Source: Planctomycetaceae bacterium
GTDB lineage: Bacteria > Planctomycetota > Planctomycetia > Planctomycetales > Planctomycetaceae
Length of the DNA stretch: 12,007 bases
Direction of reading: 5' to 3'
Assembly: GCA_947463775.1 (NCBI GenBank)
Contig: CANHVD010000112.1
Location: 1 to 12,007 of the forward strand
The notes under the pieces are model-generated. The model did not search any database. It was given only the letters and a program-made list of their open reading frames with translations, and was not told where the DNA came from. Below are positions 1 to 6,836 of this stretch, piece by piece (position 1 is the stretch's first letter; each line of letters begins with the position of its first letter). The position numbers and the translations under genes were made by a program.

Positions 1-129
1 CGTGAACGATTGCAGCCCGGGAAGTCAGCGAGTTTCACCGAAGAATGGTGGCTGGCAGAAATGAAGTATCCGGAAAACAGTGAGGCGGATCTGAATGCTC
101 TGAAGGCGGCCATGAAGCAGTTGAAATAG
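1..129 (+). CDS. C-terminal end of an unidentified protein (partial)
   Basis: An open frame runs from the first base of the window to a TAG at 127-129 and gives the last 42 residues of a protein whose start lies outside. The visible peptide includes the stretch PGKSASFTEEWWLAEMKYP and ends in a lysine-rich, probably helical tail. The 'P-G-x-S-x-x-F-x-E-x-W-W-L' pattern resembles the final beta strand of carbohydrate-binding or epimerase-like beta-sandwich proteins (aldose-epimerase or DUF4380 style). That is a weak impression from a short tail, and no function is claimed. Its strand is opposite to the next gene. Confidence 0.6.
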   Translation, partial: RERLQPGKSASFTEEWWLAEMKYPENSEADLNALKAAMKQLK

Positions 130-239
130 GTGAATCAGCCGCCTTCGGTAAAAATGGCAAACATCGTGCCATTCAAGAATAACGGAGTTGGCAGCAATCT
201 TCCTGTAGGAACGAATAACGATCGCCGATTAAACTGCTT

Positions 240-460
240 AAGGAAGCTTGGCCGTCGAAAGACGACCCGGTCATTTCAGACCTGTCCTCTGTAACCCCGA
301 CGGAGATCTCAAACCAACCGCGTAGACCCGGATCAATAAGGGTGCATGTTTAACATGACTCGATCCTCGACTGTCTCGCACAGCATCCACCGTTCGCAGT
401 TCAGGACAACTCTGAAGCCCTCATGGCCGTGGTCAGGTCAAACTGATCACGGCCATTTTC
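240..460 (+). ncRNA. possible structured small RNA ending at a terminator
   Basis: Seen in the sequence: a 4-bp stem closed by a GAAA tetraloop (253-264), a 6-bp hairpin with one G-U pair (287-305: ctctgt/acggag), a short catgt/acatg hairpin near 345, possible long-range pairing of tgtcct (283-288) with aggaca (about 404-409), and a 14-bp terminator-like hairpin at 423-456. These sit in DNA with no open reading frame, about 300 bases past the previous stop codon. Inference: a small plus-strand RNA could be made here. I do not recognise a known family, and the 5' end is a guess. It could equally be the long 3' UTR of the upstream gene. Confidence 0.22.
423..459 (+). terminator. terminator-like hairpin
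   Basis: The arms atggccgtggtcag (423-436) and ctgatcacggccat (443-456) pair over 14 bp with one G-U wobble, around a 6-base loop, and are followed by a short T run (456-459). The T run is only on the plus side, so it would stop plus-strand transcription coming from the partial gene at 1-129 or from a small RNA. The T tract is short, so efficiency is uncertain. Confidence 0.45.
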
Positions 461-574
461 GTTCACTGCTTTGGGCGTCGAAACATAGGCCTGCAGTTAC
501 CGGCGGCTGATCTGCTTTTCCCAGTTGCTTGCTCCGAGCGGCTGGGCGTTTCGCGGGGGTTTGCTGATCCAATA

Positions 575-639
575 GTTTAACGGCAAGCCGGCGGCATCGT
601 TGTTCACTTTCGCCTCCGTCTGCGGCTTGCCGTTAAACG
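575..639. repeat. perfect 16-bp inverted repeat with 33-base spacer
   Basis: The left arm gtttaacggcaagccg (575-590) is the exact reverse complement of the right arm cggcttgccgttaaac (624-639). No T run follows on either side, so it is not a classical intrinsic terminator, though it lies 36 bases beyond the stop of the minus-strand PQQ gene and could act as a 3' end or stabiliser there. The arm length and perfect match also suit a dispersed palindromic repeat. Whether it is repeated elsewhere cannot be seen from this window. Confidence 0.6.
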
Positions 640-679
640 AAATGCTCAATCGGCGACTAAGTTAATGCCGCAATCGGCA

Positions 680-1930
680 CTACTTCCAGCGATAGACAAT
701 CAACGCATCCAGAGCACGCACAAAGACCTGATCATCTGCGACGGCAAGATGAGCCCATGTGGACGCGTCGCTGACATGTCGTGACGAGAGTTGCGAAAAC
801 TCAGTCGGGTTGGCGTTAATCAGAATCAGATCTCCGGCTGAATCCAGAACCAGAAGTTTGGATCCGTTGGCGACGATGCTCCAATAGTCGCCGAAGGGAG
901 TTGTTCGCCACAGCGATTCACCGCTCTGAGGATCAATGCAGCTGAATCGTTTGTTTCGCAGATGAAGATAGATCTTTTCGTCCACGACAACCGGAGAAGA
1001 CATGTAGGCTTCGGTGGTATTCTTCCAGACTTGCGTGGCTTCAAATTCGGTGGCAGAACCTGGAGCAGCTTTCTTGATCTCATAAAGTGTCGCACCGCCG
1101 CCGTAGCTGCTGGTGAAGATGCGATTGCCAATCACTGTTGGGGTGAGAATGTTCATGTCGCGAAATGACGGGATATCGATGGTCCAAAGCTCCGTGCCTT
1201 TTTCAGCATCAACACCGCACAATCTTGCACGTGTTTGAACGACCAGTTGCCGAGTGCCTGCGACGTCGGAAAGTACCGGCGATGAAAAGGCTCCCCCCAT
1301 CATCCCGCCTTCTTCCTTCAGGCTTCTCCAGACGATGGCCCCGGAAGAACAGTCGATCTTCACCAGTCCACCCGATGTCTGCACAAACAGGAAGCCACCG
1401 TCGATCAACGGGGAACAGACTGAACCGAATGTCTGACCATTTGTTCCGAACTCCTTTTTGAAGTCGATACGCCAGGCTTCTTTTCCGGTTGCTCCATCCA
1501 GAGCGACGAGTTCGTCAACCATTCCAGCGACGTAGAGTTTCTGTCCATCGTAAATTGGTGTCGACCGAATCCAGCTCCCGTTGGAGGCCGCGAAGAATGG
1601 AACGGTCATAGCGCCGGGCCATTCGACGCTCCAGAGTTCTTTACCGGTCTCTCGGTCCAGTGCTTTGACGACTTCCTTTTCTTTGTCGACCGTTTCCGTG
1701 ACGAACACTTTGTCAGCCGTCACGATCGGGCCGGAGTAGCTTGACTGCAAAGGAAAGCGGTACATCTCAACGAGCGAATTTTCATCCAGCGTTTCAGGCC
1801 ATGGGGCTGCTGTAATGGCACATGTGCGTGAAGGTCCTCTCCACTGAGTCCATTCTGCTCGATCCGCCGCACAAAGAACGGCTGGGATCGTGATGATGAG
1901 AGAACAAAACAGGGCTGACAGGATTCGCAT
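680..1930 (-). CDS. secreted PQQ-type (BamB-like) beta-propeller repeat protein
   Basis: This is a protein of about 416 residues with an N-terminal signal peptide (MRILSALF start, hydrophobic core, probable cleavage near residue 22 after L-C-A-A). The mature part opens with EWTQWRGP (26-33), a signature common in planctomycete PQQ-like propellers. Blade motifs of the form D-x-x-[TS]-G-x-x-x-W recur at about 92-100, 145-153, 193-201, 241-249 and 333-341, giving most of a seven- or eight-bladed fold. Such proteins bind partners or, in quinoprotein dehydrogenases, PQQ. Catalytic dehydrogenase residues are not evident, so a binding or scaffold role outside the cytoplasm is more likely. The frame can begin at 1951, right after an in-frame TAG, but only the ATG at 1930 has a well-spaced AGGA (1940-1943), so I chose that start. 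It appears monocistronic. The substrate is unknown. Confidence 0.85.
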   Translation of the reverse strand: MRILSALFCSLIITIPAVLCAADRAEWTQWRGPSRTCAITAAPWPETLDENSLVEMYRFPLQSSYSGPIVTADKVFVTETVDKEKEVVKALDRETGKELWSVEWPGAMTVPFFAASNGSWIRSTPIYDGQKLYVAGMVDELVALDGATGKEAWRIDFKKEFGTNGQTFGSVCSPLIDGGFLFVQTSGGLVKIDCSSGAIVWRSLKEEGGMMGGAFSSPVLSDVAGTRQLVVQTRARLCGVDAEKGTELWTIDIPSFRDMNILTPTVIGNRIFTSSYGGGATLYEIKKAAPGSATEFEATQVWKNTTEAYMSSPVVVDEKIYLHLRNKRFSCIDPQSGESLWRTTPFGDYWSIVANGSKLLVLDSAGDLILINANPTEFSQLSSRHVSDASTWAHLAVADDQVFVRALDALIVYRWK

Positions 1931-1939
1931 GAACATTGT

Positions 1940-1943
1940 TCCT
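1940..1943 (-). promoter_or_regulatory. ribosome binding site deciding the PQQ-protein start
   Basis: AGGA in gene orientation lies 9 bases before the ATG at 1930. The two upstream in-frame ATGs (1951 and 1936) have no site or one that is too close, so the shorter protein with its signal peptide at the very N-terminus is preferred. Confidence 0.5.
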
Positions 1944-2151
1944 ATTGGCATCTAATAATGAAAATCAGCTCGGGATTCTTTGTAAGGGAGCCAACAACTG
2001 GGGCGTTAAAATGCAGACGAACTCAGCGAGTCGGGATTCCTGAGCGTCGAGGTTACTGCAATTCACTGTTTTGACTTTGCCGACCACCACGGACGTCGCT
2101 CAACCCATGATGAACGTTTTAGACACGAACTCGATTCTGTCCAACTTCCCA

Positions 2152-2835
2152 CTACTTCTTTCTGCGGCGCTTTGTTGCTGACGTTTTGGCGATTGCCATC
2201 GCAGGCTGCAACGTTTGAAGTACTGCAATTACGAATTCTTTGGCTCTGGGGTACATGTCCTCGGAAGAACTTCCTCGTGGTCCGGCGATGTTCAGTATGC
2301 GGATTTTTTCGCGCTGAATCCATTCGCCGACCGACGTTATCTTTTCCGAAAGAGACGCATCGACCGTCAGCAGACCCTGTGATTTTTGTGCCGCAAGATA
2401 TTCAATCTTCAGCGGTTTGCCATGTGACTTTGCGGCATCAACCGTGAGTCGAGTGCCGCTGGAGATTTCGTTGAGTACGAGGATCAGAGTGCCGTCCGAA
2501 TCTCGCACGTTCCACTCGGTCCGAACGGCGTAAGAGCGAGCCGCTGTCTCTCGGAGTGGATACTTCGTCGGCACCGCCCCATCTTCCGAACGGCGATCTC
2601 GAGGACACCAGCCTCCAACTTCGAACCCCAGCTCCATGGCAGCATCAAGCGCAGCGCGGTCGACGCCGGTCTGGCCTCCTGAGACGACCTTGAGCGAACT
2701 GGGGCTGGAATCGGCCGAAGTAATGGTTGCAATCCTTTGTGCAGGTCGGATCGATTTGCTGTGATCAGGGCAGGGCAATGGAGATAGTCTTCCGCCCGCG
2801 TGATTCATCACGTCGAGTTCGAGCGGTGTTGACAC
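2152..2835 (-). CDS. putative molybdenum carrier / cpYpsA (SLOG superfamily) protein
   Basis: This is a 227-residue protein. The recognisable domain covers about 48-210: V-V-S-G-G-Q-T-G-V-D-R-A-A-L-D (50-64), the G-W-C-P-x-D-R-R-x-E-D-G motif (75-86), N-V-R-D-S-D-G-T-L-I-L (109-119), the G-T-x-L-T segment (127-131) and N-I-A-G-P-R (182-187). These are the nucleotide-binding-like motifs of the circularly permuted YpsA family, often annotated 'putative molybdenum carrier' after the algal molybdenum-cofactor carrier. The true ligand in bacteria is not settled. The first ~47 residues are outside the domain, and the start is GTG at 2835, with an in-frame ATG at 2808 as an alternative; neither has a clear ribosome site. 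The C-terminus ends in a strongly basic KRRRKK tail. It starts 21 bases after the stop of the PDZ gene, so co-transcription is likely. It is expected to be cytoplasmic. Confidence 0.82.
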   Translation of the reverse strand: MSTPLELDVMNHAGGRLSPLPCPDHSKSIRPAQRIATITSADSSPSSLKVVSGGQTGVDRAALDAAMELGFEVGGWCPRDRRSEDGAVPTKYPLRETAARSYAVRTEWNVRDSDGTLILVLNEISSGTRLTVDAAKSHGKPLKIEYLAAQKSQGLLTVDASLSEKITSVGEWIQREKIRILNIAGPRGSSSEDMYPRAKEFVIAVLQTLQPAMAIAKTSATKRRRKK

Positions 2836-2856
2836 GGCGGCCAGAAAGCGTGGAAT

Positions 2857-3948
2857 CTAATGCCAGCCCTTCAGAGTGACCTCGACACTTCGGGAACCGC
2901 CTTCATCCTGAGGTCCACTGCTTCGAATGTGGAGCATGATCTTGTCGCCGACATCGAAGCTTCGAAGCTGTGTCACGAGCTGATCAAAGTCCGTCAGCTT
3001 CTTGCCATTCATCGCGACGATTAAATCCCCTGAACTAATCCCGGCTGCGTCGGCGGAAGAACCCTTCTGAACGCTTCCCACAAGAATTCCTTCTTCAACG
3101 CCAAATCGTGGTTCGTTCAGGACACCGAGACAAACTCGTCCGCGTTCTGCAATTTGAGTGTCCCCGAAAGTGCCCTTGAGAATCGCGACCTGTTCGATCG
3201 CCAGAGGATGGCCATCGATCAGGTAAATGGAAACCAAACGAGGCTGAGTCATAAACGATTCTGTCTGAAGCGAGTCCAATCGTCTGAGCAGTTCAAAAGC
3301 TCGATCGTTGCCAGGCCAGTTCTTATCAATATAGATCTTCAGATGTCGCGATGAAGTTGGGTCAGCCTGTCCGAACATTTGCGGTGGAGCATCGGGACTC
3401 TGTTTCCAAAGTTCTGACGGATCTTTTGGAGAAAGCGGCACGTTCATCGACACCAGTTCGACCACGGCAATTTCAGTCCGGCGCTGCCAATGGCGGTCGA
3501 GAACGTCGCGGGCCGTTTCGGAAACAAACCATCGCTCTGAATGCGCTGATTTTTCAAGGGCCTCTGACGTAATGCGGACATCGTCGGAATTCAAAGCGGC
3601 TTGTTCGTAGCGAAGTTCAAGGACTTCAATAATTCTCCGAGCCGACTCGCTCTCTGTTCCTGTTTCCAGAACCTGACAGATCTCCTGCAGTTGTTGATCT
3701 TTGGCATCACGGAGCGTGGCGACGGCAGCCTGTCGGCGGCCAAACTCCGGAGAACCAAGATCAGCGATCAGTTGCGCGACTTCCTCCGAAACACTGGTTT
3801 CCGGAGACATCTCGGGCGAACGGCCGCTGACAGCAGGTGTCTCCTCGACTTGAGTTGGGTCGGCGAATACGGTTGATGCTGTGAAAGGCAGCAACATGGA
3901 GAGAACTAAGAACCGCAGCATGCGGGAAAACACTCGGCAGGATTTCAT
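2857..3948 (-). CDS. secreted PDZ-domain protein with N-terminal helical repeats
   Basis: From the ATG at 3948 the protein has about 363 residues. Residues 1-29 form a signal peptide (basic start, hydrophobic stretch, S-T-V-F-A before D30). Residues about 55-113 look like HEAT-type helical repeats (L-G-S-P-E-F-G-R-R-Q-A-A-V-A-T-L pattern common in planctomycetes). The C-terminal part, about 272-360, is a PDZ domain with the carboxylate-binding loop C-L-G-V (273-276) and the A-G-I-x-x-G-D-L-I-V-x-M-N-G core. PDZ domains bind peptide C-termini. No protease catalytic triad is visible, so this is a binding or adaptor protein rather than a DegP-type protease. The frame stays open upstream to 4179, but that extension would overlap marC and lacks a signal peptide at its start. 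The internal ATG has an AGGAG site (3959-3963), so I use it. Confidence 0.75.
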   Translation of the reverse strand: MKSCRVFSRMLRFLVLSMLLPFTASTVFADPTQVEETPAVSGRSPEMSPETSVSEEVAQLIADLGSPEFGRRQAAVATLRDAKDQQLQEICQVLETGTESESARRIIEVLELRYEQAALNSDDVRITSEALEKSAHSERWFVSETARDVLDRHWQRRTEIAVVELVSMNVPLSPKDPSELWKQSPDAPPQMFGQADPTSSRHLKIYIDKNWPGNDRAFELLRRLDSLQTESFMTQPRLVSIYLIDGHPLAIEQVAILKGTFGDTQIAERGRVCLGVLNEPRFGVEEGILVGSVQKGSSADAAGISSGDLIVAMNGKKLTDFDQLVTQLRSFDVGDKIMLHIRSSGPQDEGGSRSVEVTLKGWH

Positions 3949-3958
3949 GGAACGTAAA

Positions 3959-3963
3959 CTCCT
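3959..3963 (-). promoter_or_regulatory. Shine-Dalgarno site that sets the PDZ-protein start
   Basis: AGGAG in gene orientation lies 10 bases ahead of the ATG at 3948. It supports a 363-residue secreted protein instead of the 440-residue maximal frame. Confidence 0.6.
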
Positions 3964-4114
3964 GTTGAGAAACAGTATGTCCTGCATTGTTTCCGGATAG
4001 CTCCCGTTCCGCAAGACCGGGGATTCCATAAGACAGGTTGTCGAAAGGATTGTACAGTGGTTGCAGAGTCGATCCCGGATGCTCGGTCGTCTGACCAGAC
4101 TGAAAACGTGACTT

Positions 4115-4696
4115 ATGCTGCAAATAGTCCTGCTTTTGTTTATCGTGTTGGATCCTTTCGGGAATCTGGTCACGATCAATTCACTGCTTCACAATCTGGA
4201 CGCGAAGAAACGCCGAAATGTGATGCTGCGCGAGAGTCTTATCGCGATGCTGATCCTGTTGGCCTCTGTTTTCGCGGGCGGCCCAATCATGTCCGCGCTG
4301 GGGTTGAAGCCCTACGCATTGGGAATAGCGGGTGGAATTGTGCTCTTCATGATTGCCATGGGGATGGTGTTTCCGGCTCGGCGCATGGTTGATGAAGAGG
4401 ACGTGGGCGATCCCGTCATTGTTCCGATTGCGATGCCGTTTATTGCCGGCCCCAGCACGATCTCACTGATTCTGCTGCTTGCGGAAAAGCATGATCGTTG
4501 GACGGTCGCGATGGCGGTCTTGATTGCCGGAACAATCTCGGCTCTGATCCTGACACTCTCACCGGCGATCTACGCGTTTCTTGGCCATCGAGGTTCGCGA
4601 GCCATGGAGCGGCTGATGGGAATGCTGCTGGTCATGATGTCCGTGCAAATGGTGTTGGACGGAATTCAGGCTTACCTGCTGACGAACGCCCGGTGA
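4115..4696 (+). CDS. MarC-family integral membrane protein
   Basis: This is a 193-residue, very hydrophobic protein with about six predicted membrane segments (roughly 2-24, 40-62, 66-86, 103-124, 130-157 and 165-189). It carries the family hallmarks L-D-P-F-G-N near the start (12-17) and the P-I-A-M-P-F-I-A-G-P-S-T-I-S block (104-117). MarC/YhgN (UPF0056) proteins are inner-membrane proteins of unproven function; the early link to multiple antibiotic resistance in E. coli was not upheld. An in-frame TGA at 4109-4111 makes the ATG at 4115 the first possible ATG, giving a slightly short N-terminus and no strong ribosome site. The gene is divergent from the PDZ gene (166-base gap) and convergent with the enolase-family gene (66-base gap). 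No clear promoter is seen. Confidence 0.88.
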   Translation: MLQIVLLLFIVLDPFGNLVTINSLLHNLDAKKRRNVMLRESLIAMLILLASVFAGGPIMSALGLKPYALGIAGGIVLFMIAMGMVFPARRMVDEEDVGDPVIVPIAMPFIAGPSTISLILLLAEKHDRWTVAMAVLIAGTISALILTLSPAIYAFLGHRGSRAMERLMGMLLVMMSVQMVLDGIQAYLLTNAR

Positions 4697-4762
4697 TATG
4701 TTTGCGGACCCTGCGACTTCCGGAAATCTCAACGCGCGTGAAGCTGATTCATGAGACCAGCC

Positions 4763-5920
4763 TCATCCCATTCTGAAAGCGGTCAGCACGTCCTCTGGAA
4801 TCTGATATCCAATACCGGGCTTCGTCGGAATGTTGATCGCCCCGTTGATCACTGGAAATCCAGCGCTCTGGAGTTCTCGACGAAGCGGCGATTCAAACAC
4901 TTCCGCCGGAGCGAACTCGATGAAGGGTGTAATCGGCGAGTATGTTGCCAGGTGCACGGAGGCGGCGCCGAGAATCTGTGTGGACCAGTTACCCGGGCAC
5001 ACCTGGGCTCCGCGTGGAAGAGCCAGTTCCACGATGCGCTTGGCTTCCGTGAGTCCTCCGCAGGTTGTCATGTAGGGTTGCACGACAGTCACGCTGCCGC
5101 GGTCCATCATGTCTAAAAACTCCCAGCGTGTGACGCCATGCTCGCCCATGGCGAGTGGAATGCAGGTCTTTGCTGCTAGTTTTGCATAAGGCTCAGGGTT
5201 GTCGACCGGAAAAGGGGTCTCAAAGAATGTGAGGTTTAGTTCTTCAAGTTCTCGACAAACGCGAACAGCCGTAGGAACATCGTTGAACAGATAACCCACA
5301 TCAACCATCAACGCGAGTTCATCTCCGATGGCCTTACGACAGCGGCGAGCCAGTTCAACCACGTCGTGGGGGGATGACATCATGGGTTCAACTTTGAACG
5401 CTCTGTAGCCCATGGAAGCCAGCGATTCGGCTCGGGCCACCTGCTGCGAGAACATAGCCTCGCCGCCCCACACGTCTGACACCAATGTGCAGTACGGAGT
5501 GACTTCGACGGTTGAACCGACTGTTGACTGGAATGGTCCTCTTTGAATCCCACCCAGCAATTGCCAGACAGGCTGCTTCAGCATCTGGCCGTAGATGTCC
5601 CAGATCGCAACATCAAGTGCTCCCAGGATGATAATCTCCCAGCCGCGCCGATTTGTATGCATCAACGCGTCCCACATGTGTTGCCAGAGTCGTTCGGGAT
5701 GCGTGATCTCCTGACCAATCAGAAGTTTTCCAAAATGCGTTTGTGAGTCACCCACCGTGGCCTGCACAACGCCCGGAGGAACGCGGAAAACTTCCGACAG
5801 CCCTGTGATCCCTTCGTCGGTATGAACACGAAGACAAGCCAGAGGCTCAATGCCGCCTTTATCAGGATCAATCTCGGGGCCATCACCGATCACGAAGACT
5901 TCGAGCTGCGAGATTTTCAC
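4763..5920 (-). CDS. enolase-superfamily protein, mandelate racemase/muconate-lactonizing type, atypical active site
   Basis: This protein of about 385 residues has the two-part architecture of the family: an alpha+beta capping domain (about 1-120) and a TIM-like barrel with D-V-A-I-W-D-I near 103-109. Numbering is from the GTG at 5920. The three metal ligands are visible: D207 (in M-V-D-V-G), E234 (F-F-E-T-P) and E260 (M-G-E-H-G). Family enzymes abstract a proton next to a carboxylate using a K-x-K pair and/or a His-Asp dyad. Here the K-x-K position reads K176-V-E178, the D of the dyad falls on Y283 (V-Q-P-Y), and the His position reads C-P-G-N-W around N311. The substrate, probably an acid sugar, is unknown and the chemistry may differ. 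The longest frame starts at TTG 5953, but GTG 5920 has a strong GGAAGGA site and gives the usual M-K-I-S start. Confidence 0.85.
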   Translation of the reverse strand: MKISQLEVFVIGDGPEIDPDKGGIEPLACLRVHTDEGITGLSEVFRVPPGVVQATVGDSQTHFGKLLIGQEITHPERLWQHMWDALMHTNRRGWEIIILGALDVAIWDIYGQMLKQPVWQLLGGIQRGPFQSTVGSTVEVTPYCTLVSDVWGGEAMFSQQVARAESLASMGYRAFKVEPMMSSPHDVVELARRCRKAIGDELALMVDVGYLFNDVPTAVRVCRELEELNLTFFETPFPVDNPEPYAKLAAKTCIPLAMGEHGVTRWEFLDMMDRGSVTVVQPYMTTCGGLTEAKRIVELALPRGAQVCPGNWSTQILGAASVHLATYSPITPFIEFAPAEVFESPLRRELQSAGFPVINGAINIPTKPGIGYQIPEDVLTAFRMG

Positions 5921-5929
5921 GGATGCTTT

Positions 5930-5936
5930 TCCTTCC
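5930..5936 (-). promoter_or_regulatory. Shine-Dalgarno site favouring the GTG start of the enolase-family gene
   Basis: GGAAGGA in gene orientation ends 9 bases before the GTG at 5920, whereas the upstream TTG at 5953 has no such site. Confidence 0.55.
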
Positions 5937-6080
5937 AGCGGTGACGGAATCAACGGCTATCGTGGCAAGGATAACCTATCGACGGCTGGGACCCAAATGC
6001 TGATTGGGAACGCTTATTCGCAGTTTTGCAGCCGACAGCGGCGATGTTTTGCTGTGTGATCGGCAGAGAACAACGCCCGA

Positions 6081-6764
6081 TTACTTCCGCAGAAAGCGAT
6101 AACCCACGCCACGGACGGTTTCGATCAGGTCCGGGGTATCACCCAGCTTTTTGCGGAGCGACCGCACATGGACATCGATCGTACGTTCCAGAGAGTTCGC
6201 ATCTTCGCCACGAGATGTTTCCATCAGTTCGTTGCGAGAAAATGGGCGACCCGGCTGAGACATCAAAGTCCAAAGCATACGAAACTCAGTTGGTGTCAGA
6301 TCAAGTTCGATCCCGTTGAATTTTGCAGAGTGAGTCGAGCGATCGATCTCAACGCCGTGCAGGTTCAGATAGTTCTTTCCGGCTTCGGCCGTTTCGGTTC
6401 TGCGGAGCAGGGCTTTGATACGGTGAATCAGGGGCTGGACCCGAAACGGCTTCGTCACATAATCATCAGCGCCCATATTAAAGCCGACGATCTCGTCGGT
6501 CTCGGCACTGCGAGCGGTCAGCATCATGACGGGGATAGACTTTGTTCGAGAGTCGGCCTTAAGCAACCGACAGATCTGCAGCCCGTCAATGCCCGGCAGC
6601 ATCAGATCCAGAACACAAAGATCGGGCAGCAGAGACTGACAACGAGCGAGTCCGCTGCGTCCCTCACGTTCCCAATGAACGCTGTAACCCTCTTTTTGCA
6701 GGTTGTAGATGACCACGTCGGCAATCGACTGTTCATCTTCAATCACAAGAATGGTCGGCGACAT
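6081..6764 (-). CDS. phoB: OmpR/PhoB-family response regulator
   Basis: This is a 227-residue two-domain regulator. The receiver domain (about 3-118) has the acidic pair E9-D10, phospho-acceptor D53 (in V-L-D-L-M-L-P), T83 and K105 (T-K-P-F). The C-terminal winged-helix DNA-binding domain (about 130-227) has L-T-P-T-E-F-R-M-L, the recognition-helix region R-T-I-D-V-H-V-R-S-L-R-K-K-L and the terminal V-R-G-V-G-Y-R-F. Once phosphorylated, such proteins bind Pho boxes and recruit RNA polymerase to phosphate-starvation genes. Its place 72 bases after phoU in a pst locus supports PhoB/PhoP identity. The usual partner kinase gene phoR does not follow; the next gene is the enolase-family one. The ATG at 6764 has no clear ribosome site. 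A CCTAACAATT motif lies in the gap upstream. Confidence 0.88.
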   Translation of the reverse strand: MSPTILVIEDEQSIADVVIYNLQKEGYSVHWEREGRSGLARCQSLLPDLCVLDLMLPGIDGLQICRLLKADSRTKSIPVMMLTARSAETDEIVGFNMGADDYVTKPFRVQPLIHRIKALLRRTETAEAGKNYLNLHGVEIDRSTHSAKFNGIELDLTPTEFRMLWTLMSQPGRPFSRNELMETSRGEDANSLERTIDVHVRSLRKKLGDTPDLIETVRGVGYRFLRK

Positions 6765-6796
6765 AGAGAGGGATATACCTTCGAGCGCTGGCGGAC

Positions 6797-6806
6797 AATT
6801 GTTAGG
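6797..6806 (-). promoter_or_regulatory. candidate Pho-box half site before phoB (diverged)
   Basis: In gene orientation the sequence reads CCTAACAATT, 9 of 10 bases identical to the CTTAACAATT seen before phoU and pstS. It lies 33 bases upstream of the phoB start. No second copy at an 11-base distance is present, so it is the weakest member of the set. Confidence 0.3.
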
Positions 6807-6836
6807 CCTTGACGAGCCCCTGCAAGTCCTGATTCG

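Larger units (their letters stand above)
130..679. other. 550-base gene-free region with RNA-like structure
   Basis: No convincing reading frame is seen on either strand. The region holds several short hairpins between about 250 and 345, a terminator-like hairpin at 423-456 and a perfect 16-bp inverted repeat at 575-639, each listed separately. It separates the end of the plus-strand partial gene from the end of the minus-strand PQQ gene, so it is a convergent spacer. Neither gene requires that much space, which is why a non-coding RNA is considered. Confidence 0.6.

Noticed and set aside
2172..2447. Open frame on the plus strand inside the cpYpsA gene
   Set aside because: It lies fully opposite a well-supported conserved domain and its protein has no recognisable feature.
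3949..4179. N-terminal extension of the PDZ protein reading frame up to 4179
   Set aside because: It would overlap the marC start, gives a cysteine- and arginine-rich sequence with no domain, and buries the signal peptide. The internal ATG at 3948 has a good AGGAG site.
4057..4392. Plus-strand open frame overlapping the start of marC
   Set aside because: It overlaps the conserved MarC transmembrane coding region in another frame and lacks recognisable domains.
4742..4762. Short atgag/ctcat hairpin between the convergent marC and enolase-family genes
   Set aside because: There are only five pairs and no clear T tract, so a shared terminator could not be supported.
6032..6063. Imperfect hairpin downstream of phoB (gccg/cggc and acagc/gctgt)
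   Set aside because: It has a five-base bulge and no T run on the phoB side, too weak to call a terminator.
6168..6812. 214-codon plus-strand open frame opposite phoB
   Set aside because: The minus-strand frame encodes a complete response regulator with all key residues; the plus frame is a by-product of its codon use.
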